A program made the translations under genes and the position numbers. Positions 25,801 to 33,881 of a stretch of DNA of 51,081 nt are shown here, piece by piece. Positions within the stretch are counted from its first letter, which is position 1. Each line of letters starts with the position of its first letter. This stretch comes from Firmicutes bacterium UBA6113 (GTDB lineage: Bacteria > Bacillota > Clostridia > Tissierellales > Sedimentibacteraceae): contig DIWF01000026.1 in NCBI GenBank assembly GCA_002422545.1, forward strand, positions 1 to 51,081. Direction: 5' to 3'. The notes beneath the pieces were generated by a model. That model saw only the letters and a program-made list of their open reading frames with translations. It was not told the origin of the DNA and ran no database searches.

Positions 25801-26690
25801 TACTTTCTCTCCTTTCTCAGCTTGCTTGTTTCAATTTTTCTTTTTACATTGGGCAAAGAAAGTGCCGTTACAACCACCAATGATGATATTAACTTAAGAT
25901 ATGACGGAGGGAAGCTCGTTGTAAGTATCAGTGCAATAATGAATCTGTATATCACTGAACCGATTATTACCGAAAGAAGTCCAGCAGTGATGTTTTTGTT
26001 TTTTATTATGACACTTCCTATTATTATAGATGCAAAACTAATAACCACCATTCCAGAACCCATGTTGATGTCTGCAGACTGCTGCATCTGGGCAACAAGA
26101 GCTCCCGAAAGGGCAACTATGGAATTTGACAATGAAAATCCAACCATTTTTATGAAATCCGTGTCTATGGAAGATGCCCTGCACATGTCTTCATTGTCAC
26201 CGGTTGCTCTTATGGACAATCCAAGCTGCGTCCTGAAAAACCAGTTAAGCATTGCGAAAACAGTCCCAATGATTATTAATAGAGCCAGAATTTTGTATAA
26301 TTTAGTGTTGAACATTTTTTCTGCATAGGTGAAAATATTTGTTTTGTTCAACAAGGGTATGTTGGCCTTGCCGTCCATAACCATGAGGTTTATGGAATAC
26401 AGTCCTGTCATTGTAAGTATGCCTGAAAGTATTGGCTGTATACCCATCTTGGTCTGCAGTGACGCAGTTACCATTCCTGCAAGACCTCCGCAAAGAACAG
26501 CCAGTGCAATTCCTGCAACAGGCATGTTGCTGTAAGCAAACATTGCAGATACAGCCGCACCAAGGACAAAACTTCCGTCCACAGTAAGATCAGCAACATT
26601 CAATATTCTAAATGATATATATGTTCCGAATGCAAGCAATGAATAAACTAAACCCAGTTCAATTGCTCCTATAATAGATACTAAATTCAA
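25800..26690 (-). CDS. trpY: ABC transporter permease, TrpY type
   Basis: A 296-residue permease with eight or nine hydrophobic segments, of the family paired with PF04392-type binding proteins. Marks are the N-terminal LGLVYSLLAFGTYISFRILNV, DLTVDGSFVLGAA, and the ATPase-contact helix near LSIRATGDNEDMCRASSID. It overlaps trpZ by one base and follows the second binding protein by 18 nt. Such permeases resemble branched-chain amino acid permeases. Confidence 0.87.
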   Translation of the reverse strand: MNLVSIIGAIELGLVYSLLAFGTYISFRILNVADLTVDGSFVLGAAVSAMFAYSNMPVAGIALAVLCGGLAGMVTASLQTKMGIQPILSGILTMTGLYSINLMVMDGKANIPLLNKTNIFTYAEKMFNTKLYKILALLIIIGTVFAMLNWFFRTQLGLSIRATGDNEDMCRASSIDTDFIKMVGFSLSNSIVALSGALVAQMQQSADINMGSGMVVISFASIIIGSVIIKNKNITAGLLSVIIGSVIYRFIIALILTTSFPPSYLKLISSLVVVTALSLPNVKRKIETSKLRKERK

Positions 26691-26708
26691 CTTCTTCCTC
26701 CGATGTAA

Positions 26709-27728
26709 TTATTCTACTGTCTCAAAATTCTCAAGCATCTTGTCTGTAATTTCTGCTCCGAGACTTTTAGCTGTTGTGGTATTCATTATTTTTTTGTATT
26801 CCTTAAGTGTCTCAACCGGTATTTCTGAAATTTCCTGACCGTCGATTATTCTTTTTACTATGTCAGCTACTTGTTTTCCAAGCACTGTGTAATCAACTCC
26901 CACTGTTGCAAATCCTCCGTCAGCAACCATTGAATCAGCTCCTGTGTAAACAGGAATCCCTGCATTTATAGCTTCTGCTGAAAGTACCGGCATGGCTGAG
27001 GCAACGGTGTTATCCGTAGGAGTGAATATTGCATCAGCCTTTCCTGCAAGAGACTGGGCAGCTTGCTGAAGTTCGCTTGAATTTGTTATGGTTGCTTCTA
27101 CATATTCAATTCCCTTCTCCTCAAGATAGCTCTTAGCCTGCTCTATGGCTGCTGCTGAATTTACTTCACCCGAGTTGTATATGAAGCCAAATGTCTTTAT
27201 TTCAGGAGTTAGTTCAAATGCAAGGTCAAATATTTGTTTTACATCAATGGCGTCGCTCACTCCGGTAATGTTTCCTTCAGGCTTACTTAAATCTTTTACC
27301 AATCCTGCTTCAACAGGATAGCTTACAGCAGCGAACACTATGGGAATATCGCTTGTTGCCGCAGCGGCACTTTGAGCTGTTGATGTTGCTATAGGAACTA
27401 TTACATCCATTTTTTCTCCAACGAACTGAGAAATTATTGTGTTTATGTTTGACGGATCTCCCTGGGCATCCTTGTAAGTTATTTCTACTTTATCCTTAAG
27501 TCCATGCTCTTCAAGTCCTAATATGATAGATTCTCTTATTTGGTTTAAAGAAGGGTGTTCAACAGGCTGAATTATGCCAATCTTTATTTTTTCATTTGAT
27601 GTCTCACTTGGTGCCTGAACCTGTGTATTTGTTCTCGGTGCATTTGTTTCGCCTTTTGCTGCGCAGCCTGTCAATACTGTTATCATAAGAAGTGCTGCTA
27701 ATGTTATTGCTGATATAATTTTTTTCAT
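26709..27728 (-). CDS. trpX: ABC transporter substrate-binding lipoprotein, TrpX type, copy 2
   Basis: A 339-residue lipoprotein. The signal peptide is followed by the lipobox LTGC. PF04392-type marks are KIGIIQPVEHPSLNQIRESI, YKDAQGDPSNINTIISQFVG, IPIVFAAVSYPVEAGLV and VASAMPVLSAEAINAGIPVY. It is clearly paralogous to the gene just upstream, differing by scattered substitutions. GGAGG lies 6 nt before ATG at 27728. Two binding proteins in front of one permease-ATPase pair suggest two related ligands or affinities. Trp is the likely main ligand from the T-box. Confidence 0.88.
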   Translation of the reverse strand: MKKIISAITLAALLMITVLTGCAAKGETNAPRTNTQVQAPSETSNEKIKIGIIQPVEHPSLNQIRESIILGLEEHGLKDKVEITYKDAQGDPSNINTIISQFVGEKMDVIVPIATSTAQSAAAATSDIPIVFAAVSYPVEAGLVKDLSKPEGNITGVSDAIDVKQIFDLAFELTPEIKTFGFIYNSGEVNSAAAIEQAKSYLEEKGIEYVEATITNSSELQQAAQSLAGKADAIFTPTDNTVASAMPVLSAEAINAGIPVYTGADSMVADGGFATVGVDYTVLGKQVADIVKRIIDGQEISEIPVETLKEYKKIMNTTTAKSLGAEITDKMLENFETVE

Positions 27729-27750
27729 TTTGTCCTCCATTTTGTCTTTA

Positions 27751-28773
27751 TTATTCTATAATTTTAAAATCTTTTATTGTTTCCTGATCAAGTTCCAAGC
27801 CAAGGGCTTTTGCTGTAGTCATGTTGATTATGTTTGAATACTGGTTTATAACTTCAACATGGTTGTCAGATATTGACTGACCTTCTAGAATTCTCACAGC
27901 CATGTCTCCCACCTGTCTTCCAAGAACCTTGTAATCTATTCCCACTGTTGCAAAACCTCCGTCAATGACCATTGAATCTGCACCAGTGTAAACAGGAATT
28001 CCTGCCTTTATTGCTTCTGCTGAAAGTACCGGCATTGCTGAAGCTATGGTATTGTCGTTAGGTACAAATATTGCATCAACCTTGCCCATCAGCGACTGTG
28101 ATGTCTGAAGAAGATCACTTGAATTTGTTATAGTTGCCTCAACATATTCAAGTCCGTTCTCGTCACAGTATGCTTTAGCTCTTTCGGTGCTGGCAACTGC
28201 ATTTACTTCGCTGGTGTTATAAATGAAGCCGTATGTCTTGACTTTAGGAGTCAGTTTCTGAGACAGTTTGAATATGTCTTCTATGGCAATTGCATTTGAT
28301 ACACCTGTGATGTTTTTATCCGTAATGTTCATGTCTTCCACAAGACCGGCCTTGACCGGATAGCTCACTGCTGCAAACACTATTGGGATGTCCTTTGTTG
28401 CTGCTGCCGCTGACTGAGCTGCACCTGTGGCTATGGGAATTATAAGGTCCACTTCTTCACCCACGAACTGAGATATTATTGAATTCACATTTGCAGGATC
28501 GCCTTGGGCATCCTTGTATATTATTTCAATGTTTTCTCCTATGCTTGAGCTTTCAAGACTTTTTATTGCATATTCTCTAATTTCATCAAGTGATGGATGA
28601 TTTACCGCTTGAACAATTCCAACTCTTAATTTTTCTGTTTTTGCAGTTTCTGTTACAGCTGTCCCTTCATTTGTTTCAGTATTCGTCTTTGTACTTTCTG
28701 TTTTTGTGCTGCAGCCAGTAAATAAAGTTGTGATCATTGCTGCCAAGATCAATAAAGCCATAAATTTTTTCAT
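27751..28773 (-). CDS. trpX: ABC transporter substrate-binding lipoprotein, TrpX type, copy 1
   Basis: A 340-residue lipoprotein with lipobox FTGC. It shares LRVGIVQAVNHPSLDEI, YKDAQGDPANVNSIISQFVG, IPIVFAAVSYPVKAGLV, and AIKAGIPVYTGADSMVIDGGFATVG with copy 2. It is the first gene of the operon, about 30 nt downstream of the T-box terminator, so all four genes are under T-box control. The specifier codon TGG supports tryptophan as ligand. Tyrosine or another aromatic compound cannot be excluded for one of the two copies. Confidence 0.88.
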   Translation of the reverse strand: MKKFMALLILAAMITTLFTGCSTKTESTKTNTETNEGTAVTETAKTEKLRVGIVQAVNHPSLDEIREYAIKSLESSSIGENIEIIYKDAQGDPANVNSIISQFVGEEVDLIIPIATGAAQSAAAATKDIPIVFAAVSYPVKAGLVEDMNITDKNITGVSNAIAIEDIFKLSQKLTPKVKTYGFIYNTSEVNAVASTERAKAYCDENGLEYVEATITNSSDLLQTSQSLMGKVDAIFVPNDNTIASAMPVLSAEAIKAGIPVYTGADSMVIDGGFATVGIDYKVLGRQVGDMAVRILEGQSISDNHVEVINQYSNIINMTTAKALGLELDQETIKDFKIIE

Positions 28774-28803
28774 ATCTTTCTCCTGGAATTTTATTTACAA
28801 AAA

Positions 28804-29052
28804 CAAAAAACCTGTCCTATGAAAAGGACAGGTATAATTCCTGCGGTACCACCTTAATTGACTGAAAGTTCAATCCACTTTAAAAAAATGCTAACACATT
28901 TTTTGCTTTGTAACGTAAGCTCACGTTTCAGATACTTGGGGTTACCCCTTTCACCTCACCCTCAGCGATCCACTTGCCATACTGCGTTCTGCCGGGTTCT
29001 CATCTTCCCCTGCTCTCTGTGAGTGCACATATAGTTTAATCTTCGCTTCAAC
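28804..29052 (-). promoter_or_regulatory. T-box riboswitch, tryptophan specifier
   Basis: Minus strand: AAGGTGGTACCGCAG (28841-28855) is the T-box motif, followed by a 9-bp terminator hairpin (28810-28833) with the tail TTTTTT. In stem I the 5' AGCGA pairs with TCGCT; just before this 3' strand, in AAGTGGATCGCT, lies TGG (28970-28972) at the specifier position with an A after it. TGG reads Trp. The distal stem I bulge GATGAGAACC is also recognisable. Confidence 0.93.
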
Positions 29053-29075
29053 GGTTTTGTTTTTGTATTTTTTAG

Positions 29076-29104
29076 AGTTTAACACGGCTTTAAAAGCTTG
29101 TCAA
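29076..29104 (-). promoter_or_regulatory. Promoter for the trp transporter T-box
   Basis: Minus strand TTGACA (29099-29104), 17-nt spacer, TAAACT (29076-29081), just beyond the end of cca. Confidence 0.7.
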
Positions 29105-29106
29105 CA

Positions 29107-30327
29107 TTAATTTTTATTTTTTATTTTTATCACGTAGTCTAGGAGATCCTCCTTTTTGTTTTCAAGCTCATCATCCATTACTTTTTTGAGCATTTCATTT
29201 AGGATTCCCCCCACTCTCGGACCCTTTGGAATTCCTGCAGCTACGAGGTCAGTACCTTTCACTGCAAGAGTGCTCAGGCTGTAGCATTGGTTTTCCTTAA
29301 CAATTGTGTCCATGAGTGCTTCTGCTTTTCTTAAGTCCTTTATTTCAGCCTCGGAATATTTTAAACTGGCGGTTTTCAAATGGATGAGCAGCTTAAGATT
29401 TTCAAGGCCAAGTTTGTTGAGCCATCTTTTTACACTTTTATGTTCAGGATCAATTTCTCCATTCATGTTTAGGGTCAGCAGCTTCACCACTTTTATTGTG
29501 TCATTGTCACTTTTCATGCGCCTTAATATTTGTTCTGCATCCATTCCATAGAACAGCAGGGACAATTTTAATATGATGTTGTCAACAAGTGAGGCCGAAT
29601 TTAGTCGGTCTATCCACATTTCATCCATTAATTCAGATATTTCGGGAATGAAGACTTCAACCACATCCTTGTATTCAGACAATATTTCACGGCAGTTTAT
29701 TCCTCTTATGGTCTTGTTAAATTCACTGTTAATTCTTTCATATGAAATGTTTTGGAGCAGACTTTTATTTTTATGTATGCTTTTTCTTGTTTTTTCCTCA
29801 ACAGCAAAGCCAAGAACCGCTGCAAAACGCATGGCTCTTAAAATTCTAAGCCCGTCCTCCTGAAATCTTTCATCGGGAACTCCCACGCATTTTACAGTCT
29901 TGTTTTTTATGTCCTCTATTCCTCCGAACAAGTCTACAATTCCTTCTTTGTTGTATGCAAGAGAATTCATTGTAAAATCCCTTCTCATTAAATCCATTGA
30001 TACCTTGTCAGTGAATGTAACCTCATCGGGCCTTCTGTTGTCACTGTACTTTCCGTCAATGCGGTATGTTGTAATCTCAATATTCATCTTGTTTATAACC
30101 ACTGTTACGGTGCCGTGTTTAAGACCTGTATCTATGGTCCTGTAACCAATAAAGCAGCTTAATATTTCATCAGGCAAAGCCGATGTTGTTATGTCCCAGT
30201 CGGAAGGAACGCTTCCTAAAATTGCATCTCTTACGCAGCCGCCCACAACATATGCTTCATGACCAAAGGATTTAAGAATCATAAGAGCCCTTTCGGCTTC
30301 TTCAGGCATTTTGATTTCAATATCCAT
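29107..30327 (-). CDS. cca: CCA-adding tRNA nucleotidyltransferase
   Basis: A 406-residue class II nucleotidyltransferase that builds or repairs the tRNA 3' CCA. The head domain shows YVVGGCVRDAILG (about 25-37), the catalytic pair in SDWDITTSALPDEI, and TGLKHGTVTVV. Next come RRDFTMNSLAYN, FQEDGLRILRAMRFAA and the neck ERINSEFNKTI. The C-terminal region has no HD domain, as expected for the Gram-positive form. Length is typical. Some clostridia split CCA and poly(A) functions between two paralogues, and one sequence cannot decide this. It stands alone. Confidence 0.93.
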   Translation of the reverse strand: MDIEIKMPEEAERALMILKSFGHEAYVVGGCVRDAILGSVPSDWDITTSALPDEILSCFIGYRTIDTGLKHGTVTVVINKMNIEITTYRIDGKYSDNRRPDEVTFTDKVSMDLMRRDFTMNSLAYNKEGIVDLFGGIEDIKNKTVKCVGVPDERFQEDGLRILRAMRFAAVLGFAVEEKTRKSIHKNKSLLQNISYERINSEFNKTIRGINCREILSEYKDVVEVFIPEISELMDEMWIDRLNSASLVDNIILKLSLLFYGMDAEQILRRMKSDNDTIKVVKLLTLNMNGEIDPEHKSVKRWLNKLGLENLKLLIHLKTASLKYSEAEIKDLRKAEALMDTIVKENQCYSLSTLAVKGTDLVAAGIPKGPRVGGILNEMLKKVMDDELENKKEDLLDYVIKIKNKN

Positions 30328-30385
30328 GGTTCCTCCCTTTGCTTTTTACTATATTATAACCAAAATCAGGATTAAAGCAAACAAA

Positions 30386-30603
30386 AAGAACGCATAAGCG
30401 TTCAAGTTGATGACAAAGTTATTTAAATTAATTAATATTGGTAATTGTCGGTGAACTTGAAATCATATTTTGTAGGGGAGGACCTCGTGTCCTCCCGAAG
30501 ATAAGAAAATTATTGTATTAATAACCCCGGGCGGATACAAGATCCGCCCCTACGATATGTAGAAATTAGGTTTGTCAATAGTCTGAAGAACCCATAAGCG
30601 TTC
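30386..30603. repeat. MITE-like repeat element, copy 2, inserted at a terminator
   Basis: Direct repeats AAGAACGCATAAGCGTTC (30386-30403) and AAGAACCCATAAGCGTTC (30586-30603), 17 of 18 matching, flank a 182-bp core. The core has hairpins GGGAGGAC/GTCCTCCC-like and GGGCGGAT/ATCCGCCC, as in 7847-7981. Each direct repeat is itself a hairpin; on the minus strand only the outer copy (30386-30403) keeps the CTTTTTG tail of a terminator, so the element appears to have split the radical SAM gene from its terminator. The core start (TTGATGACAAAG) and the complement of its end (CTATTGACAAAC) resemble each other. Confidence 0.75.
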
Positions 30604-30610
30604 TTTACTA

Positions 30611-31987
30611 TTATTTTGCCAAATTGCAGCTATCACACGCACTGTGAGACTCTTCCCACAATTCATCAGCAACTATTTTCCAATTAACGGCTGCATTCTT
30701 GCATTTTGAGCTTAAATCCCTGACGTTTTCTGGATTTTGCAGGTCAGTTGACTTTGCCCCTGATTTTTCAACCATGTCTGTGAGCCTTCCCGGATTATCC
30801 AGCAAAGGGCACGGTCTTAGGTGATTTTCATTGAATGGCTGGTTTTTCTTGTACTGCATAAACAAAGGATTTTTGTATGCCTGGAGCAATGTGCTTTCAT
30901 GAATGTTTGTATCAGAATAGTGAATGAATGCACAGGGCTCCACATCTCCGTTTGCATTGATGTGCAGGTAGCATCTGCCTCCAGCTATGCATCCATTTAT
31001 ATATTCTCCGTCATTCCAAAAATCAAGTGTGAACAGCGGCTTTGTCTTTCTGAACTCTCTTATCTGACGGTACATAAACTCACGCTGGGGAGCGGTTGCA
31101 AGAAGTTCTGTAACAGCTTCCTTCCCAACAGGCATGTAAGTGAAGAACCATGCAAACTTTGCTCCTTTTTCTATCATGTCATCAAAATACTCTTCGCTTC
31201 CAATTACATCCGTATTTTTGCTTGTGTAGCAGCATGAAATTCCAAATGGAAGCTTCTTTTCCTTTAGAATTCTCATTGCCTTTGTAATTGCTTTGTAAGT
31301 TCCTTCTCCGCGCCTGAAGTCCGTTTCTTCTTCAAACCCTTCAACGCTTATGGCAGGAATGAAGTTTTTTACTCTGAGCATTTCATCTGCAAACTCCTGG
31401 TCAATCAATGTGGAATTCGTAAATGCCAGGAATGTGCAGTCGCTGTGTTTTTCGCATAGCCTTATGATGTCTTTCTTTCTCACCAGCGGCTCTCCTCCTG
31501 AATATATATACATGTACGTTCCTAATTTTTTACCCTGCTGTATTATGCCGTCAAGTGTTTCAAAATCCATGTTCAGCCTGTCTCCGTATTCAGCGGCCCA
31601 GCATCCTGTACAGTGCAGATTGCAGGATGATGTGGGATCCATGAGTATTGCCCATGGAATGTTGCAGTTGTTTTCTTCCCTTGATTTTTTCTGTCGTCTT
31701 CCTCCAATTATGGTAGCATTGATTATGAAGTTTTCGAACAATGTCTTTCTCACTTCTGAATCAATGTCTGTATACAGGCTTTTCACCAGCTGGTACCAGT
31801 TGCTGTGTGTATCTTCCAGCACAGATTTCACGACAGCTAACTGCCTTCCTGCTGTTTTTTCCTTGTCAAATTTCTCCACCCAGTCCAATACCTTTGGAAT
31901 ATTGTTGTCAGGATCCTCATCCAGATAATCAAGAACTTTTTTCATCCCATAAATTTTTAGATTTTCAATCATGCTCATTTCACTCAT
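30611..31987 (-). CDS. Radical SAM/SPASM-type protein
   Basis: A 458-residue radical SAM enzyme. C122, C126 and C129 in CNLHCTGCW bind the [4Fe-4S] cluster; IYSGGEPLV is the SAM-contacting GGE motif. The C-terminal part has spaced cysteines (GGRCYLHINANGDVEPCAF, RPCPLLD, ACDSCNLA) fitting an auxiliary cluster. The N-terminal 105 residues form a helical extension. The substrate is unknown. GGGGGC precedes the ATG. It is transcribed away from a paralogue at 32180 that shares this helical extension but lacks the cluster cysteines, and a TetR gene is close by. The three probably form one functional group. Confidence 0.9.
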   Translation of the reverse strand: MSEMSMIENLKIYGMKKVLDYLDEDPDNNIPKVLDWVEKFDKEKTAGRQLAVVKSVLEDTHSNWYQLVKSLYTDIDSEVRKTLFENFIINATIIGGRRQKKSREENNCNIPWAILMDPTSSCNLHCTGCWAAEYGDRLNMDFETLDGIIQQGKKLGTYMYIYSGGEPLVRKKDIIRLCEKHSDCTFLAFTNSTLIDQEFADEMLRVKNFIPAISVEGFEEETDFRRGEGTYKAITKAMRILKEKKLPFGISCCYTSKNTDVIGSEEYFDDMIEKGAKFAWFFTYMPVGKEAVTELLATAPQREFMYRQIREFRKTKPLFTLDFWNDGEYINGCIAGGRCYLHINANGDVEPCAFIHYSDTNIHESTLLQAYKNPLFMQYKKNQPFNENHLRPCPLLDNPGRLTDMVEKSGAKSTDLQNPENVRDLSSKCKNAAVNWKIVADELWEESHSACDSCNLAK

Positions 31988-32043
31988 AATTTGCCCCCTA
32001 ATTTATTATATTAATATTATATTATCGTATTTAAAAACTATCA

Positions 32044-32112
32044 TTAGACAAAATGCCCATCTGTCTTAAAATGCGACACATAGATAAAAATGTCTTATTT
32101 TTTGACATTTTT
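32044..32112. promoter_or_regulatory. Divergent control region with two operator-like inverted repeats
   Basis: Inverted repeat 1 (TTAGACA/TGTCTTAA, 32044-32069) lies at the radical SAM side. Inverted repeat 2 (AAAAATGTC/GACATTTTT with a 9-nt gap, 32086-32112) covers TTGACA (32102-32107), the -35 of a plus promoter whose -10 is TATTGA or TATATT near 32123-32130. Both repeats carry TGTC/GACA half-sites, so one regulator, probably the nearby TetR protein, could control both genes. Confidence 0.55.
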
Positions 32113-32179
32113 TAAATTTGTCTATATTGAATAAATAAAAAAAGTTATATGATTAAAGTAAAAAAGGTATGGAAGAGTT

Positions 32180-33223
32180 ATGGATAATTACGAACTGACC
32201 TATGCCGTAATCAAGACTGCGGTTGAAAACGGCATAAGATACATACAGGACAATCCCAAACGTGGAGTAAGAAATTTGCTGGACCTTGGGGAATACTTTG
32301 CCAGGGGAAGATTTCAGAAGGATTTCTTTGAACTTGCCCACGGCATATTAAAAAACGAAGACAGTTTTTATTATGACATCATAGCAAATCTGGTTAAAAA
32401 CACAAGACACAAAACAATTGCCGCCTTCGGAATTAACATTGGCTTCAACAGTTTGACGTACGGTGCAAACATAATAAGGGAAAATGAAAGAAAATTCGAA
32501 TATAACATACCATGGGTAATAGTGTTCGACTTTGAAAAAAGTACTGAAGATCACATTACAGTACGTGAAGCAGACAAGTTGATTGAAGAAGGGAAAAAAA
32601 CAGGAATTTACAGTTACATGATGATGTTGGGAAAAAACAACGAAATGCTTGGTGAAATGATTGCTGCAATTGAAAAGAACCAAGACTGTGCAATTGTGAT
32701 TTTTATAGAACCTAGCATAATTAACGAAGAAACAGCAAAAAAATTAAGCAGTCTTTCAAATCTTTGCATAAACGTGATTATTGAAGATGACTGCACTCTT
32801 GAATTTGTTGCTGAGAATTCAAATATACTTAGAAAATACAAGTGCTTTTACGGAGGGTATATGTATTACGATGACAGCAATGCTTCTGACATAATGAACG
32901 GTGTAATTTCAAATAAACTGCTGTATGCAAACATGAACTTTGCGGCACTTGTAAAAAAGCAAGACTGCAGCGAAGAAACGTCCGCGAAAATTTTTGATTA
33001 CATTTACAATTCAAGAATCAAGATGAATCATCCTGTGTGCCTCATGGATTTTTGCGGTGATATTGCCCGAATAGACAGCATTATTTCCGAAGAATCATTT
33101 TTCCTGAGCATAGACTCAAAGGGGCAGGCAGCTTCATCACTTTACGGTGCAAAATCTGACTTAAATATATGCACATCATCTCTTGAAGATATTCTTAAAA
33201 ACCTACAGTCCAGCACTCATTGA
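32180..33223 (+). CDS. Cluster-less paralogue of the adjacent radical SAM protein
   Basis: A 347-residue protein. It lines up with the radical SAM protein at 30611-31987: NIPW at residues 109-112 in both, then D at 117, and EEGKKTGIYSYMMMLG against QQGKKLGTYMYIYSGG. The stretch holding CxxxCxxC is deleted: after NIPWVIVFD comes FEKSTEDHITVREAD, with no Cys. The GGE motif is replaced by GKNNE. It therefore cannot bind the cluster and is probably a non-catalytic partner or regulator. The reading frame is intact over 1 kb, which argues against a decaying pseudogene. Its stop overlaps the convergent TetR gene by 7 nt. Confidence 0.8.
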   Translation: MDNYELTYAVIKTAVENGIRYIQDNPKRGVRNLLDLGEYFARGRFQKDFFELAHGILKNEDSFYYDIIANLVKNTRHKTIAAFGINIGFNSLTYGANIIRENERKFEYNIPWVIVFDFEKSTEDHITVREADKLIEEGKKTGIYSYMMMLGKNNEMLGEMIAAIEKNQDCAIVIFIEPSIINEETAKKLSSLSNLCINVIIEDDCTLEFVAENSNILRKYKCFYGGYMYYDDSNASDIMNGVISNKLLYANMNFAALVKKQDCSEETSAKIFDYIYNSRIKMNHPVCLMDFCGDIARIDSIISEESFFLSIDSKGQAASSLYGAKSDLNICTSSLEDILKNLQSSTH

Positions 33224-33744
33224 GTATATGCCGCAACTCCTTCAATGGCTGTTTTTATGAGTTCCATAAGCTGCTCGGGAGGAATTACGGCTCCCTCTGT
33301 GAGCCATCTGGATATAGAAACTCGAATTGCATCAGCATAAAATGTGGCATAAAAATCCACATTTTTATTATTTTTGAATACATTGTTCAGCTGCACTGTA
33401 AGAATGGGGTGCAAAACCTCAATAAAATACTCAGAAAATGAATTTTGTCCTGTAACCTGAAATGCATTTTTGTAAAACGTCTTGTTTTCATAAAAAAACT
33501 TGCATATTTTTTCTACGATTTCCCATGAATGCAAAGGCACATCCTTGATGGTGACAATAAACTCCGTGTAGTAAATCCAGTTTACCAGGTCATATTTGTC
33601 TTTAAAATGATAATAAAAACTTTGCCTGTTCATATTGCAGCCTTCCACTATGTCTCCTATGTTGATTTTTTTCATGGGACGTTCTTCCATTAGGTTTTTC
33701 ATGGATTCAGCAAGAGCTCGTTTTGTAATTTGAGAATCAGACAT
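33217..33744 (-). CDS. TetR/AcrR-family regulator
   Basis: A 175-residue regulator. The N-terminal DNA-binding domain shows TKRALAESMKNLMEERPMKK, INIGDIVEGCNMNRQSFYYHF and KDKYDLVNWIYYTEF, typical of the DhaS-like TetR branch. The C-terminal ligand-binding half is helical. AAAGGA fits ATG at 33744. Its 3' end overlaps the convergent radical SAM-like paralogue by 7 nt, and the inverted repeats at 32044-32112 are plausible targets. Ligand unknown. The DhaS branch includes activators as well as repressors. Confidence 0.9.
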   Translation of the reverse strand: MSDSQITKRALAESMKNLMEERPMKKINIGDIVEGCNMNRQSFYYHFKDKYDLVNWIYYTEFIVTIKDVPLHSWEIVEKICKFFYENKTFYKNAFQVTGQNSFSEYFIEVLHPILTVQLNNVFKNNKNVDFYATFYADAIRVSISRWLTEGAVIPPEQLMELIKTAIEGVAAYTQ

Positions 33745-33838
33745 AATATCATTCCTTTCTAGGAAATAGCAGGTCATTAATTACATCTATTTTATCATTG
33801 TTTTTATAATATTTAAAGGATAAATTGGCATAAAAAAA

Positions 33839-33871
33839 CCAATCAATATTCTATGTTGAAACATTGATTGG
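33839..33871 (-). terminator. Terminator after the CooS-family gene
   Basis: A perfect 9-bp stem (CCAATCAAT/ATTGATTGG) with a 15-nt loop, followed on minus by TTTTTTTATG; 10 nt beyond the stop codon. Confidence 0.85.
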
Positions 33872-33881
33872 CTGATTTTTT

